A DNA stretch of 64,000 nt from Lachnospiraceae bacterium (GTDB taxonomy: Bacteria > Bacillota > Clostridia > Lachnospirales > Lachnospiraceae), in assembly GCA_022781925.1 (NCBI GenBank), contig JALESO010000002.1, positions 1-64,000 of the forward strand. The letters are read 5' to 3'. The position numbers and the translations under genes are program-made. This document shows positions 47,501-55,390 of this stretch, one piece after another; the stretch's first letter is position 1, and every line of letters begins with the position of its first letter. The notes beneath the pieces are model-generated. The model searched no databases. It saw only the letters and a list, made by a program, of their open reading frames with translations, and was not told the DNA's origin.

Positions 47501-48147
47501 GTAATTGTAATCTCCCGTGTTTCTTCATAATAGCCATCCAGCGTATAAGACACGTTATAGGATTCGCCCTTTGAAACTTCCAGCGAATAGATACCATCTT
47601 CTCCGGTCAGCATCTGTGCTCCGTTTTCACTCTTCACCTGCACACCTGCTAATGGCAGCATAGTCTCATTTGTCACTTTTCCGGTGAGAAAATATTTCTG
47701 TTCAGTCTGCTCTTTTGTTAAAGAAATCTCCATTTCGCCCTGTGGATCTGTGATTGCATAGATCGTTTCATCCTGATATGCTTCATATCCCTCGGCAGAT
47801 ACACTTACGATCTGGAAATAAACAGTTTCTTCATCAGCCGCTTCCACCAATGCACTTACATCCGGAATCTCTACAATTCCGTCTGTACCTGTTGTTCCTG
47901 TAACAGCCGTAACATTTTCTGTTATCTCTTGACTACCATCTGCATCTTCATAAAATTTCCATTCCACTTTAGCATTTGCAACTGCATCATCCTGTTCATC
48001 CGTGACCTTCACGGTATAGCAGTCCTCATGTCCATCCGATGCCGCCAGTACCTGCGGTAAGCTTCCCGGCATCAGACCTGCCAGCATCACTGCACTCAGG
48101 ATGACTGCCTGAATCTTTTGTTTTCTTTGCACCTTTTTCTTTTTCAT
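41509..48147 (-). CDS. Giant Ig-repeat surface protein with C-terminal membrane anchor
   Basis: 2212 residues. Signal peptide (MKKKKVQRKQK, hydrophobic core, cut near VLAAS); a carboxypeptidase-regulatory-like domain at about 150-225 (LTGKVTNETMLPLAGVQVKS); six repeats of about 75-90 residues ending in patterns like VKATKxxDxxY (about 230-700); then long Ig-like modules up to about 2140, with recurring EANFYAEDV, YTDRSDNEMHSY and IDTTAP. It ends with one helix and KKKKKVKKEEA, with no LPxTG, so it is membrane- rather than wall-anchored. The start at 48147 has aaagggg upstream. Last gene of the kinase/FHA/Tad train; an adhesin or stalk role is inferred. Confidence 0.8.
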   Translation of the reverse strand: MKKKKVQRKQKIQAVILSAVMLAGLMPGSLPQVLAASDGHEDCYTVKVTDEQDDAVANAKVEWKFYEDADGSQEITENVTAVTGTTGTDGIVEIPDVSALVEAADEETVYFQIVSVSAEGYEAYQDETIYAITDPQGEMEISLTKEQTEQKYFLTGKVTNETMLPLAGVQVKSENGAQMLTGEDGIYSLEVSKGESYNVSYTLDGYYEETREITITGENDSCDVILKKINLDASFQFEDADPKDIIYGEFKDGYVNRAVAENDPDAEITYAITEQTDLDGKSTDEKEQPISVADIDETGKVSIKRSGIITVQATKAKDEQYDETTIAYTLTIKKAERTGYKFANTTPEDRYLIEGKSFDNPFSNGIAEDSADIQYEVVEATAKNAAVDENGRLTYDSVGSITVKATKPEDDCYKEVFGIYTVTILKKEQKGFQFKSSQPTFVYGTINNDGELNRYQNVAEGGKGDGIVTYEIVAGFDVADINAQTGELTIRKSGEVKVRATKASDAYYRKATAEYTLIVSKGTQSGFSFERQNPEALTWNDENGNCYTNVAIGGSGTGAVTYVILKGSDVAEINGQTGALQFKKAGTVKVQATKAEDECYKAAADSYEIEMLKADQSMTFSEETVNLEYGAADYAQAVTVEENSDAADGKGYGTGAVRYSLTDNTLGAQIDEKSGRLTFADAKIGSVTVTAKKEADECYNGCEASYTLVIAYMKAPDVAYRLQGTQNSVSEDGTALPFSYNGDSTDAWFTDTVTIQAPDGYLISRTNYLSSRNWAASISCAEEGHNDISYYLKDMKSGGITDVLTLHDLKIDKGNPTDLQIEYLTEEAAATWKDSVLYGKDEIAVRLTAKDTMSGLKGLYYQYKSNVISTSSQGKDWTKVDLTSDKIEKVDNEDGSISYVFRIPAQFRGNVSFKAVDQANRVTECWDDRTVVADNRDPQAVISYTAQVDSRLVAKVTKDTEASQERADVPEDQVDENTRFIYDGEVTASVDMTEANFEAEDVVVTVWKDGTEIWNGAVAETQKIANDCEISEWIVDKENDKESLTIQLLTDGDYQIGISYKDRSDNKMHYSSSEYVQKAGEEVYQSNIITIDTTDPEVEVSYDNNTAVNQYYYNAGRVATIKVTDRNFRPSETDWKITAKDGDAVIDPKTVENGNANVVDYIYSELKNWSDWTQDPQDPSVWYAQVPFEQDAFYNVSFACRDLAGHALKEDYAYAFVVDTTKAPLEKMKISYSKELHTWQKVVQAVTFGYFSYKDQVTVTLTSEDEMSGIDYITWTYKREDGVSTTKNVSERTETISRDQITYSKRGKQAVASFTLKATDAEQFRGAVSFTATDMAGNTSEIKADAQRINIVDNISPERTVSYSPAKLVVDAATGLQKTSYQYEQEGTDSVLYYDGDVTVTFRVEEANFYAEDAAIAVNGEKRVPDQWIQNGDVWTGTMTLSGDGDYYVTMDYTDRSDNEMHSYQSEKIVIDTTAPVIHVTYGNQDVKRTEGSRLYFDRTQTATIRITEHNFRADDVAAEVTAVDVTGRNVAVADYAAYLSNRGNWKKDGDVYTATITYPVDANYTFDISYHDLALNEAADYTQDLFTVDQTVPDNLSISYSEGVQQQRVGATPFRYYNQMMTVTIAGEDATSGIEHFVYNYRNASGVSGVNAQLLEAAIEKAEVIQNGRLFTARFTIPRSVLQGSSQFNGTVDFEAYDYSDNKSGLNDSERIVVDNLVPTVSVTYNDPVQEVNGIAYYAGDIDATVEIHEANFYAEDVQISVEKDGQSGYGVNANWTDNSADVHTGTFRLSEDGDYLITVNYTDRSGNRMETYTSGQLTIDTQHPSIFVSGLQANSANKENPYGFTLTVSDSADNLLAGDIVPVLTAVTCDESGNYATQEVALPALEMTENQQSYQIQVENLEADGIYTLSCKAKDMANQEYDLMTLEDGQEYEMVTFSVNRNGSTFRVDEDTAALLDQYYVYQVPQDVVIQEINTDPIENYAVKMNGKVLTEGADYTTDVSSADGTWSVRTYSVKKELFAEEGEYHLVVESVDKTDTAAYSDVKNLKLAFVVDQTAPAVVFSGLESGGRYEAQKQTVTAVPTDDGGKLKTFQAVVMDKKGEQTETLIALEGDELETYLAEHDGRISFEIPEGLEQQVTVSCSDHAVKEDGSTNTYEKTFDNVTVSTSKMIIFFANKPLFYGVIIVCCAAAAGVIGFVIWKKKKKVKKEEA
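42660..45200. repeat. Three divergent copies of an Ig-like module in the giant gene
   Basis: Copies centred near 45050, 43850 and 42800 (minus strand) share ANFxAEDV, GDYxIxxxYxDRSxNxM and IDTxxP. Between them are other module types (NFRxxD...DLAxxA and SEDEMSGIDYITW-like). The copies are clearly diverged, so this is protein-level repetition. Confidence 0.65.
46080..47490. repeat. Six short Big-like repeats in the giant gene
   Basis: Each unit runs from GF(x)F...P through GxxTYEI and INAQTGELTIRKSG to VKVRATKAxDxxYxxxxAxYTLxI. Units differ in length and sequence but keep this frame. Confidence 0.65.
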
Positions 48148-48163
48148 TGTATCCCCTTTCCGT

Positions 48164-48631
48164 TTATCCAATTTTTTCATCTGTATGGATAAAACAGATT
48201 TCTTCTTCTATGGCAAAATCATCATCCATTCTGATTTCATCTAATACTACTGTTTCTGAATATTCCGCTGTCGGAAGAACGGTTGTTTCTGAAGTTTCCG
48301 TCATTTCTTCCGATTCCGGCATGTTGATCTTCTGCGTCATAACTCCGGTGTTCACAGTTTTTCCAACCCGCTGTATATTTCCCGAGTCAGTGATGCGGTC
48401 CGTAATCCTGCCACGGTCCAGATTTACCGCACTGGTCTTGTGACGTTTATCTCCGGTTCGTACATTCTGTTCCCGGATATCCGCAATCCCTTTCCGGGCA
48501 GTCCTTCCACTCAGATCTCCCACTACTTTCGGAATTTTTAAAAGCACAAACAACAGTACACTGCACACTGCAAAAATAATTGCCAAAATACCCGCACTCA
48601 AAAAGACGGTATGATACGTTTCATATGTCAT
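48164..48631 (-). CDS. Single-pass membrane protein between kinase and giant gene
   Basis: 155 residues: a helix at about 10-32 (VFLSAGILAIIFAVCSVLLFVLL), then a charged tail with many Thr, Asp and Glu (TDRITDSGNIQRVGKT, TETSETTVLPT, ETVVLDE). TTVLP and ETVVLDE are close to phospho-Thr sites read by FHA domains, so it may be a kinase substrate; this is inference. Its ATG overlaps the kinase stop by 4 bp. I do not recognise a family. Confidence 0.7.
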   Translation of the reverse strand: MTYETYHTVFLSAGILAIIFAVCSVLLFVLLKIPKVVGDLSGRTARKGIADIREQNVRTGDKRHKTSAVNLDRGRITDRITDSGNIQRVGKTVNTGVMTQKINMPESEEMTETSETTVLPTAEYSETVVLDEIRMDDDFAIEEEICFIHTDEKIG

Positions 48632-50310
48632 GATGTTTCTGCCTCCTTCTGAACACTGTCTATTTTTTGCACTGTCTCCGCAATTTTCTGCTGCAATTCC
48701 TCAACCTCCTGTGCAATGACAGACTTATGTACTTCACCGGTTTCTTTCATGATGTCATTTAACAGGTTTTTCAGTTCATCCGCTGATGTCACCTCCAGGA
48801 ACGGCACCACCTGCGCATTTAACATATCATTGATCTCCGTCCATACCTGCAGTCTCGCATCGACATCCTGGAACTTATCTGCGGTGCTTTTCAGTTCCTG
48901 TACCTTATCCCAGAGCTGCTTGTAGGCATCGTACATTTTATCTGTCTGTTTTACTTTTGCATTATCGTACTGATTGATCAGTTCCAGGCAATCCGCGATA
49001 TCACAGTAAATCTGAGCGATCGGATATTCATCGACCGCCTCCTGAAACCATTTTTTTGCACTGTTATAACGGTCACGGTCAACATTTACATCATAGAAAA
49101 ACAGAAATGAATCTCCGATCTCATAACATACTTCCTGATAACCTTCCGGATTGCTGCTCTTCAATTCAGCCAGAACATCCTGCTTTTTTAAAAAACCTTT
49201 ACTGTCCTTTTCATCCAGACCGATCTGCAGCTGTAACAGCTGCTGTCCTTCTTCTTTTGTCAGTATCAGATCCGAAGTCAGCGCATCATTCAGTTCCTCA
49301 TAGGCTTCTTTTCTGGTCGAATCTGTCAGAATTGCTTTATAATAGTCCTGATAATCCGATGCACCTTTCAAAATTTCATCATAATTTTCACTTTTTTTCT
49401 TTTCACCACCAAGGTATCCCCACAGGGATGTACCCGTACATGCCACCGCCAGAGACAGACTGATCAGAAACGCTCCCAGCTTTTTCTTCTGCTTCTTTCG
49501 ATATACCTCATCAATCTCATCATAATGTTCCAGCGCATACATCAGTTCCGCACAAGACTGATAACGATCTTCCGGATTTCGCTGTGTACATTTCTGTATG
49601 ATCCGTTCCAGACCACCGGACAATGCCGGATTGATCTGCCGTATTGGCCGGATCTCATAAGGCGGCTCACTGGGATTCTGACCTGTCACCAGATGGTATA
49701 ACGTAGCACCCAGACAGTATATATCTGTTCTGGCATCCGTCTGTCCCATTCCGCCAAACTGTTCTGGTGCCGCATAGCCGATGGTTCCAAGGCACACAGT
49801 GTCTGCCAGATTTTTTTCCTTAAATTCTCTGGCAGTTCCAAAATCGATCAATGTAATATTTCCGTCCGGTTTCAACATGACATTTGACGGTTTCATATCA
49901 CGGTAAATGATCGGCGGAGACTGCGCATGGAGATAACCAAGCACGTCACAGAGCTGTTTCGCCCAGGCGATCACCATATCCTGGGGCTGGGCACCATACT
50001 CCTCCAGCGCATTGCTGAGTGGATTTCCTTCAATATAATCCATCACGATCAGAAACGAATCTTTATCATCAATGACATCAATAATACTTGGCAGACTGGG
50101 ATGGCGTAATTTTTTCAGCAGATCCGTCTCAACGATCAAACCCTGCTTTACGACCTCAAAGTTCTGTTTTCCATCCTTCCGGACTTCTTTTACCGCCCAC
50201 TGCTTATTCGCCTTTTCGTTCATGGCCAGATACACAACACTCATACCACCATGGCCAACTTCATTTAAAATCTTATATTTCCCGTCAATAACACTTCCTA
50301 TTTCAAGCAT
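48628..50310 (-). CDS. Transmembrane serine/threonine protein kinase
   Basis: 560 residues: cytosolic kinase domain (residues about 10-270) with glycine loop VGHGGMSVVY, Lys in WAVKEV, catalytic loop IIYRDMKPSNVM (YRD in place of HRD), DFG and APE (GYAAPEQFGG). A transmembrane helix follows at about 285-307, then about 250 extracellular residues of helical, TPR-like character instead of PASTA repeats. The phosphatase gene lies 13 bp upstream and the FHA gene next, the usual phospho-signalling set. The sensor domain suggests a signal other than muropeptides. Confidence 0.88.
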   Translation of the reverse strand: MLEIGSVIDGKYKILNEVGHGGMSVVYLAMNEKANKQWAVKEVRKDGKQNFEVVKQGLIVETDLLKKLRHPSLPSIIDVIDDKDSFLIVMDYIEGNPLSNALEEYGAQPQDMVIAWAKQLCDVLGYLHAQSPPIIYRDMKPSNVMLKPDGNITLIDFGTAREFKEKNLADTVCLGTIGYAAPEQFGGMGQTDARTDIYCLGATLYHLVTGQNPSEPPYEIRPIRQINPALSGGLERIIQKCTQRNPEDRYQSCAELMYALEHYDEIDEVYRKKQKKKLGAFLISLSLAVACTGTSLWGYLGGEKKKSENYDEILKGASDYQDYYKAILTDSTRKEAYEELNDALTSDLILTKEEGQQLLQLQIGLDEKDSKGFLKKQDVLAELKSSNPEGYQEVCYEIGDSFLFFYDVNVDRDRYNSAKKWFQEAVDEYPIAQIYCDIADCLELINQYDNAKVKQTDKMYDAYKQLWDKVQELKSTADKFQDVDARLQVWTEINDMLNAQVVPFLEVTSADELKNLLNDIMKETGEVHKSVIAQEVEELQQKIAETVQKIDSVQKEAETS

Positions 50311-50322
50311 TCATCTCTCCTT

Positions 50323-51093
50323 TTATAAAGTGCGAACCAAAGCCGCAGTTATATTATCCCGCTCGCCACGCTGCTTAAGCAATTCGATCAGATCATCTGT
50401 ATGCTCATACATTACCTGCTGCTCCAATAATTTAGACGGTGCCAGTGACCCGGTCATTTCTTCGGTGGAAATCTCATGACGAAATCCATCCGAGCAGAGC
50501 AAATACACGGAATTCTGTACCGGTGTACCAAATAAAAACTCCGGATAAACGGCTTCCGATGCGCCCACACACTGCAGCAGCACATTTCTGCGTGTATCCG
50601 TCTGTGCTTCCTCCGGTGTCATACGCCCCATAGCCACTTCCCTGCCCACAAACGTATGATCCGTCGTCAGCTGTCTGAGTGCACTGTCCGTCAATTCATA
50701 AATCCTTGAGTCTCCCACATTCAACGCAAAATAGCGTGTCTGTGTGATCAGAAGCACCACCACGGTTGTTCCCAGACGGATTCCCTGCCGTCCACCATAT
50801 TCTGCAATATCACGGTTCATATCCATAATGATTGTTTCCCAGTCCTCACGGATTTTTCCGTCTTCCAGTTCCTGTCCGCACAGCTGTGGCAGTTCCGTAT
50901 TCACCCATTGGTCAAACGCTCTGACTACGGTTGCACTTGCTACTTCTCCTTTTTCCAGACCACCCATTCCGTCACACAAAACAGCAAATGCCATTTCGCC
51001 CTGACAGGTATGTAGCCTTTTAACCAATACACTGTCCTGATTCGTCTTTTTCGTTGTTCCTATATCTGTATTGGCAGAAATCAAAAATCTCAC
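50323..51093 (-). CDS. PP2C-family protein serine/threonine phosphatase
   Basis: 256 residues, metal-dependent. All PPM motifs are visible: NQDSV, LCDGMGG, LGTTVVV, ALNVGDSRIY, LLCSDGF and the C-terminal GERDNITAAL. It would reverse the phosphorylation by the adjacent kinase. The start is GTG at 51093 with gggagg 7 nt upstream. It begins 18 bp after the FHA gene. Confidence 0.9.
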   Translation of the reverse strand: MRFLISANTDIGTTKKTNQDSVLVKRLHTCQGEMAFAVLCDGMGGLEKGEVASATVVRAFDQWVNTELPQLCGQELEDGKIREDWETIIMDMNRDIAEYGGRQGIRLGTTVVVLLITQTRYFALNVGDSRIYELTDSALRQLTTDHTFVGREVAMGRMTPEEAQTDTRRNVLLQCVGASEAVYPEFLFGTPVQNSVYLLCSDGFRHEISTEEMTGSLAPSKLLEQQVMYEHTDDLIELLKQRGERDNITAALVRTL

Positions 51094-51111
51094 CTGTTCA
51101 CCTCCCCACAG

Positions 51112-52665
51112 TTACATCATGTGAAATTCAAATTCTTCATTTGCCAGACGGACTCTGTCTCCATGTGACAACAATACTTCTGTATTGCTCTGAATCATCC
51201 TTCCGTTCACATAAGTATGATTGGTTGAATTCGTGTCAACCACATAAAACTTTCCATTCTGTTCCACGATATTTGCATGACTGCGGCTGACTGCTGCATT
51301 GTCACTTACAAAATAATCCACATAACTGCGCTCTTTTCCGATCCGGAACACCGGCTTATTCAGCATAATACGTTCATTATTTTTCATTCTGAATAAATAA
51401 GGCTGCTGCTTCTGTGCCTCCGGGCCGCTCAATACGCTTGTTTCCGCATTCATGTTTGCATTCAGGACCGTAGTCGCACCAAAATTCGCAGGCTGCTGTA
51501 CTCCCTGATGAAATGCCTGCTGTATCGGATTCTGTGGATTCATCGGCTGCTGCGCCGGACGTTCCGGCATTCTCTGTGGCTGTTGCTGTACAGGACGCTC
51601 CGGCATTCCCTGTGGCTGCTGTACCGGTGACTGCGCATTCTGTCGTGCAGCCTGCAATTTATCCGCTCCCGGAACCACATAAGACACTTGCTGTTCTTCC
51701 TGTTTATTTCCTTTTTTCGCTTTGCCACCTTTCGCATTTTTCTTTTCTGCCTGCTGTGCTTTATAGATTGCTGCATTTTCTTTACTGTAATGCTGCAACA
51801 GGTACAACCGGCTCATCTGCTTTTCATTCTGAGTTTTCACCGGATCCGTCTGCATTTTTGCAGGGGCACTGCCCGGAATCTGCATTCCGGCTGCTGTTTT
51901 TCCTCCTGTTTTCTGCGGTACTGCCATATTAGCGGAAGCATCCGGTACTTTCGGGCTTGTTTGAACCGGTACTTTGGATTCTGTCTGAACCGGTGCTTTT
52001 CGCTCTGGCATCCGCTGCTCCGACTGTCTCCGGTAACCCTCATTTTGTGCCGACTGTACACTTTTCTTCGGTGTCTCTTTTTCTGCAGTTACAGTCTTCT
52101 TATCTGCTACCGGGAACTTCAGCTCATCCAGTAATTGTTTAAATTTCAGCAGAGAAAATGCCGGGCTGCTGTTCAGAAAATTAATAATCTTTGTTACATA
52201 ATCACAGTTTTCTGTCGGGTCAAACTGTGCGGTAAACACAAGCTCTTTGAAGAACATTCCCAGATTCACATTTTGTGCCTGGCTTTCCATTACCGGCACA
52301 CAGATAACTGTTGTTTCATAGGTAGATACATCTGCAAAAATGTACTTTTTATCCAAGACAATACTGGACGGTTCCAGCATATATTCCTCCACTTCCAGCA
52401 ATGCATTCACGATACCGGAAAAAATTCCAAGTACCTGCTTACGGTTTAACGTGCGCTCAAACATCTGCTGAATCTCAACCTTTGATGTAATATTATATTT
52501 CACCTGTTTTACAGCATCCATCTGATAAAATGTTGTCTCTGTCACACCCTGGATATGATTATTTGTCAGCATTCCAAGGCTCATGGTATCAACCATATCA
52601 TCTTCAGAAAATGTATACACCAGATAGGTATTCGTTCCCTGATTTTCAATACAAAACTCTCTCAT
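51112..52665 (-). CDS. FHA-domain protein with DUF6382-like N-terminus
   Basis: 517 residues. The N-terminal part (about 1-190) is a compact domain of the DUF6382 type. The middle (about 195-410) is low-complexity, rich in P, Q, K and M, with repeated MPERP and QQPQ. The last 95 residues are an FHA domain (FRIGKERSYVDYFVSD, AVSRSHANIV, NSTNHTYVNG), which binds phospho-Thr peptides. No membrane helix. Likely the reader of the kinase in this set. ATG with a ggaga-type site. Confidence 0.85.
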   Translation of the reverse strand: MREFCIENQGTNTYLVYTFSEDDMVDTMSLGMLTNNHIQGVTETTFYQMDAVKQVKYNITSKVEIQQMFERTLNRKQVLGIFSGIVNALLEVEEYMLEPSSIVLDKKYIFADVSTYETTVICVPVMESQAQNVNLGMFFKELVFTAQFDPTENCDYVTKIINFLNSSPAFSLLKFKQLLDELKFPVADKKTVTAEKETPKKSVQSAQNEGYRRQSEQRMPERKAPVQTESKVPVQTSPKVPDASANMAVPQKTGGKTAAGMQIPGSAPAKMQTDPVKTQNEKQMSRLYLLQHYSKENAAIYKAQQAEKKNAKGGKAKKGNKQEEQQVSYVVPGADKLQAARQNAQSPVQQPQGMPERPVQQQPQRMPERPAQQPMNPQNPIQQAFHQGVQQPANFGATTVLNANMNAETSVLSGPEAQKQQPYLFRMKNNERIMLNKPVFRIGKERSYVDYFVSDNAAVSRSHANIVEQNGKFYVVDTNSTNHTYVNGRMIQSNTEVLLSHGDRVRLANEEFEFHMM

Positions 52666-52676
52666 TGGTGTCTCCC

Positions 52677-53990
52677 TTATTTATAATTATTTCTGTTCAG
52701 TTTCAGTAATTTCCACTGATTACCGGTCAATACAAACACATTACCCTGTTCATTAAAATCTCTCGCATCGATAAATGTCTCTTCAATGACAAGTTTTCCT
52801 TTTTCATTGATATATCCCCATTTACCATGTGCTTTGACAGCTGCATATCCGTTCAAAAATGAATGTGCCTCTTCAAACTGCGGCTCAATGATTACTTTTC
52901 CGTCTTTGTCAACATAACCCCATTTTCCATTCTCTTTGATTGCTGCCAGTCCATCACTTTCCAGAAATAATTTTGTGTCTTCATAAACCTGCTTTCCGAT
53001 CTGCTTGCCGGAAGCATCCAGCATCACATATCCATCATCATTTTCTGCAAATGCCCGCTCATTTCGAAACACGATTCCTTTTTCATCCATTACAATGGAT
53101 TTAAAACCATTCTTTCCGACTTTTTTTCCTTTCTGATCCACAAAATACCAGATACCATCCTCACAGACAGCACCGATTTCGCCGTTGATCGGTGATGCAT
53201 AATCAAAATCACCGGCAATTTTATTAAACTCCTGATCATAGTAGGCATATTTGGAACCATCCGCAGCCGGAAGGATCTGATCGATGGACATTCCCAGCGC
53301 AGAACACTGTGTCAGATTCTGTAATGCGATCTTCTTATTTCCGGAATCCGATATATAGTAAAATTTTCCATCCTCATCCTGCACTGCTGCTACACCATCC
53401 GAGGAAAAAGCACCGGCCCACTGAAAATTGCCGGAAATTGTTTTCTCTCCGGTGAGATCTGCATATCCCCAGGAATCATCTGACTTGACAGCACACAATC
53501 CGTTGCTGTATACCGAAACATCATCGTAATCATAAAATCCATACTCATATGTATAGGCGATCTAATCCATCAGTTTATCAAACTGTTTGTTTTCTGCCTT
53601 TCTGGCCTCCGCCTGATCCCGCAGTTTAAAACATTCCGTATATTCTTCATTTGTAATATACTGCTGCAATAAAAATGTATATGCATCCGCTGATTCCGGA
53701 TAACGTTCCACCAGATCTTCTCCCCAGTTAAGTGCCTCACGATTCCACTCATTTTTCACATACACATCGCCCAGCTCAATTCTGATATCCACACTGTCCT
53801 TCCGTTCCAGCGCTTTTTCGTAATTTGATACAGCATCTTCCACCACTTCCAGTTTCGCCTGTTTTCTGGCTTTTTTTAAATAATTCTGGTATTTATTGCT
53901 TTCCTCTGCTGCACTGGAAACGGTGGAATAGATTCCCGCACCCATGAATACGATCAGCACAACCGGCACCAGCTTTTTATACTTTTTCAT
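52677..53990 (-). pseudogene. TPR-WG repeat protein, split by an in-frame TAG stop
   Basis: One reading frame from ATG 53990 (gagaggag 7 nt upstream) to the stop at 52677, about 437 codons, broken by a TAG at 53564-53562. The first part (142 residues) has a membrane helix (KLVPVVLIVFMGAGIYS) and TPR-like helices; after the TAG the same frame continues with IAYTYEYGFYDYDD and six or so WG repeats (WGYADLTGEK, KWGYVDKDGKVIIEP, KWGYINEKGKLVIEE). The second part has no ribosome binding site (first possible start a TTG at 53498). GAG to TAG is the simplest change. It may be a sequence error, a recent mutation or readthrough. Confidence 0.8.
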
Positions 53991-54009
53991 ATACGCGCTC
54001 CTCTCCCTG

Positions 54010-54657
54010 CTATAATCCGGATATAAATACGGCAATCCATACACCGCCTGCAATGGCCGGTCCAAATGCTATAACATCATTTTTCCCTTTTTTCTTTGTA
54101 ATAAGACATAGAACAGACTGGATAAAAATAATGATCATTGCATAGATCAGTGCCCGGAGTCCTCCCCAGAACCCGAGGAATAACGGCAATATGGCAAATA
54201 ACTTTACATCTCCCATTCCCAGTCCTTTTCTGGACAAAATCCTGAGCAGGAAACAGAACGCCAATAATATTGCGCCTCCAAGTAATTCTGAAAGGATTCC
54301 GATCCCCGCCTGTGCCGGTCCTTTTATCAGTTCGGCCAGGAATAAAATTCCTCTGGCGATCAGAGCGACCAGCAGATAACGGTTTGGTATTAACTGCACT
54401 TTATAATCTACATAGGCGATCATCCATACCAGAGCAAGAACAAGACCTGCTTTCCACAAAGTAAACAGAGAAAGTTCCTTGTTATGCAAGATCACATAAC
54501 AGAGCATCACGGCTAATGCCACCGGCATAACCATGAAATAATATTTTCCTTTTTTTGTTTCTATGGCTGGGAAATCCACATTTTTCTTCTGTTCATAATA
54601 AATCCATACACACGCTAAGATCACAGTCAAAAGTGTGCTGTAACGTATCAGTTCCAT
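54010..54657 (-). CDS. Type IV prepilin peptidase of the Tad type (A24 family)
   Basis: 215 residues, about six to seven helices. The two catalytic Asp sites are in AYVDYKVQLIPN and GLGMGDVKLF (the GxGD motif). The N-terminal methylation domain of PilD is absent, as in CpaA/TadV. It should cut the leader of the Flp pilin at 59801-60025 and of the TadE-like proteins. Confidence 0.88.
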   Translation of the reverse strand: MELIRYSTLLTVILACVWIYYEQKKNVDFPAIETKKGKYYFMVMPVALAVMLCYVILHNKELSLFTLWKAGLVLALVWMIAYVDYKVQLIPNRYLLVALIARGILFLAELIKGPAQAGIGILSELLGGAILLAFCFLLRILSRKGLGMGDVKLFAILPLFLGFWGGLRALIYAMIIIFIQSVLCLITKKKGKNDVIAFGPAIAGGVWIAVFISGL

Positions 54658-54687
54658 TTCGTTTAAGTACCTTATTCTTTTTGTATT

Positions 54688-55359
54688 CTACTTTTTGTCG
54701 GATGAACCAGTTGCTGTTTTTGCCGGAATCCATGCCTTTGTTTTCGCACATTGTTCAAACTGAAATTCAAAATCCACACCTAACAGTTTCAACACATGTA
54801 CGCGATAAGAAGCTACGATTGTAATGTCGCTGCTGCCTCCCGGCATAAATTCTGATTTTGAAAAATCAATTCCACTTACGCCATTCTCAATCCCAAGTCT
54901 GTGCAAATAAGAATCCGCATCCTGCCCGGACGAAACCAGCCTGTCCTCTGCAATATCCTTACAGATCTTATCCAACAGCAGACCTTTGCTCTCATTGATT
55001 CCCTGTTCCAGAATCAGCTTTACAAAACTATTCCAGAACTCTCTGTCAAAAGCAACATTTCCGATTTCCTCAATTCGTTCATATACGGATTTTGAGTCAT
55101 CTGTAATTTTTTCCAGACTCGTTCTTGCCTGATCTGCCCCGGATGAAAGATCTTTTTCTTTATCATCCAGACCGGTCATGGAATAGAGATAAGTATAATT
55201 CGAAACCTGTTTTGCAATACCATGCACCATAGTTCCCATTTTTGCCTGTACCAGACATATGTTTGTAATTGACAAAATAGTAACAATTAAAAACATAAAT
55301 GCCGACAAGGACAGCGTCGCCTCAATAACTACTGCACCATCCTGATTTTTCTTTTTCAT
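54688..55359 (-). CDS. TadE/F-like minor pseudopilin
   Basis: 223 residues: short charged leader with GAVVIEATLSLSAFMFLIVTI, the TadE-type prepilin segment with conserved Glu (residue 13), then a soluble domain. One of three proteins in this locus with such an N-terminus. The next gene is the prepilin peptidase, 30 bp downstream. Confidence 0.75.
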   Translation of the reverse strand: MKKKNQDGAVVIEATLSLSAFMFLIVTILSITNICLVQAKMGTMVHGIAKQVSNYTYLYSMTGLDDKEKDLSSGADQARTSLEKITDDSKSVYERIEEIGNVAFDREFWNSFVKLILEQGINESKGLLLDKICKDIAEDRLVSSGQDADSYLHRLGIENGVSGIDFSKSEFMPGGSSDITIVASYRVHVLKLLGVDFEFQFEQCAKTKAWIPAKTATGSSDKK

Positions 55360-55390
55360 ACTCCGCCTCCGGGTAATGATTTTTCATTTG

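Noticed and set aside
53562-53564. TAG read as pyrrolysine
   Set aside because: There is no sign of pyl genes in the window and WG-repeat proteins do not use it. A GAG-to-TAG change or an error is more likely.
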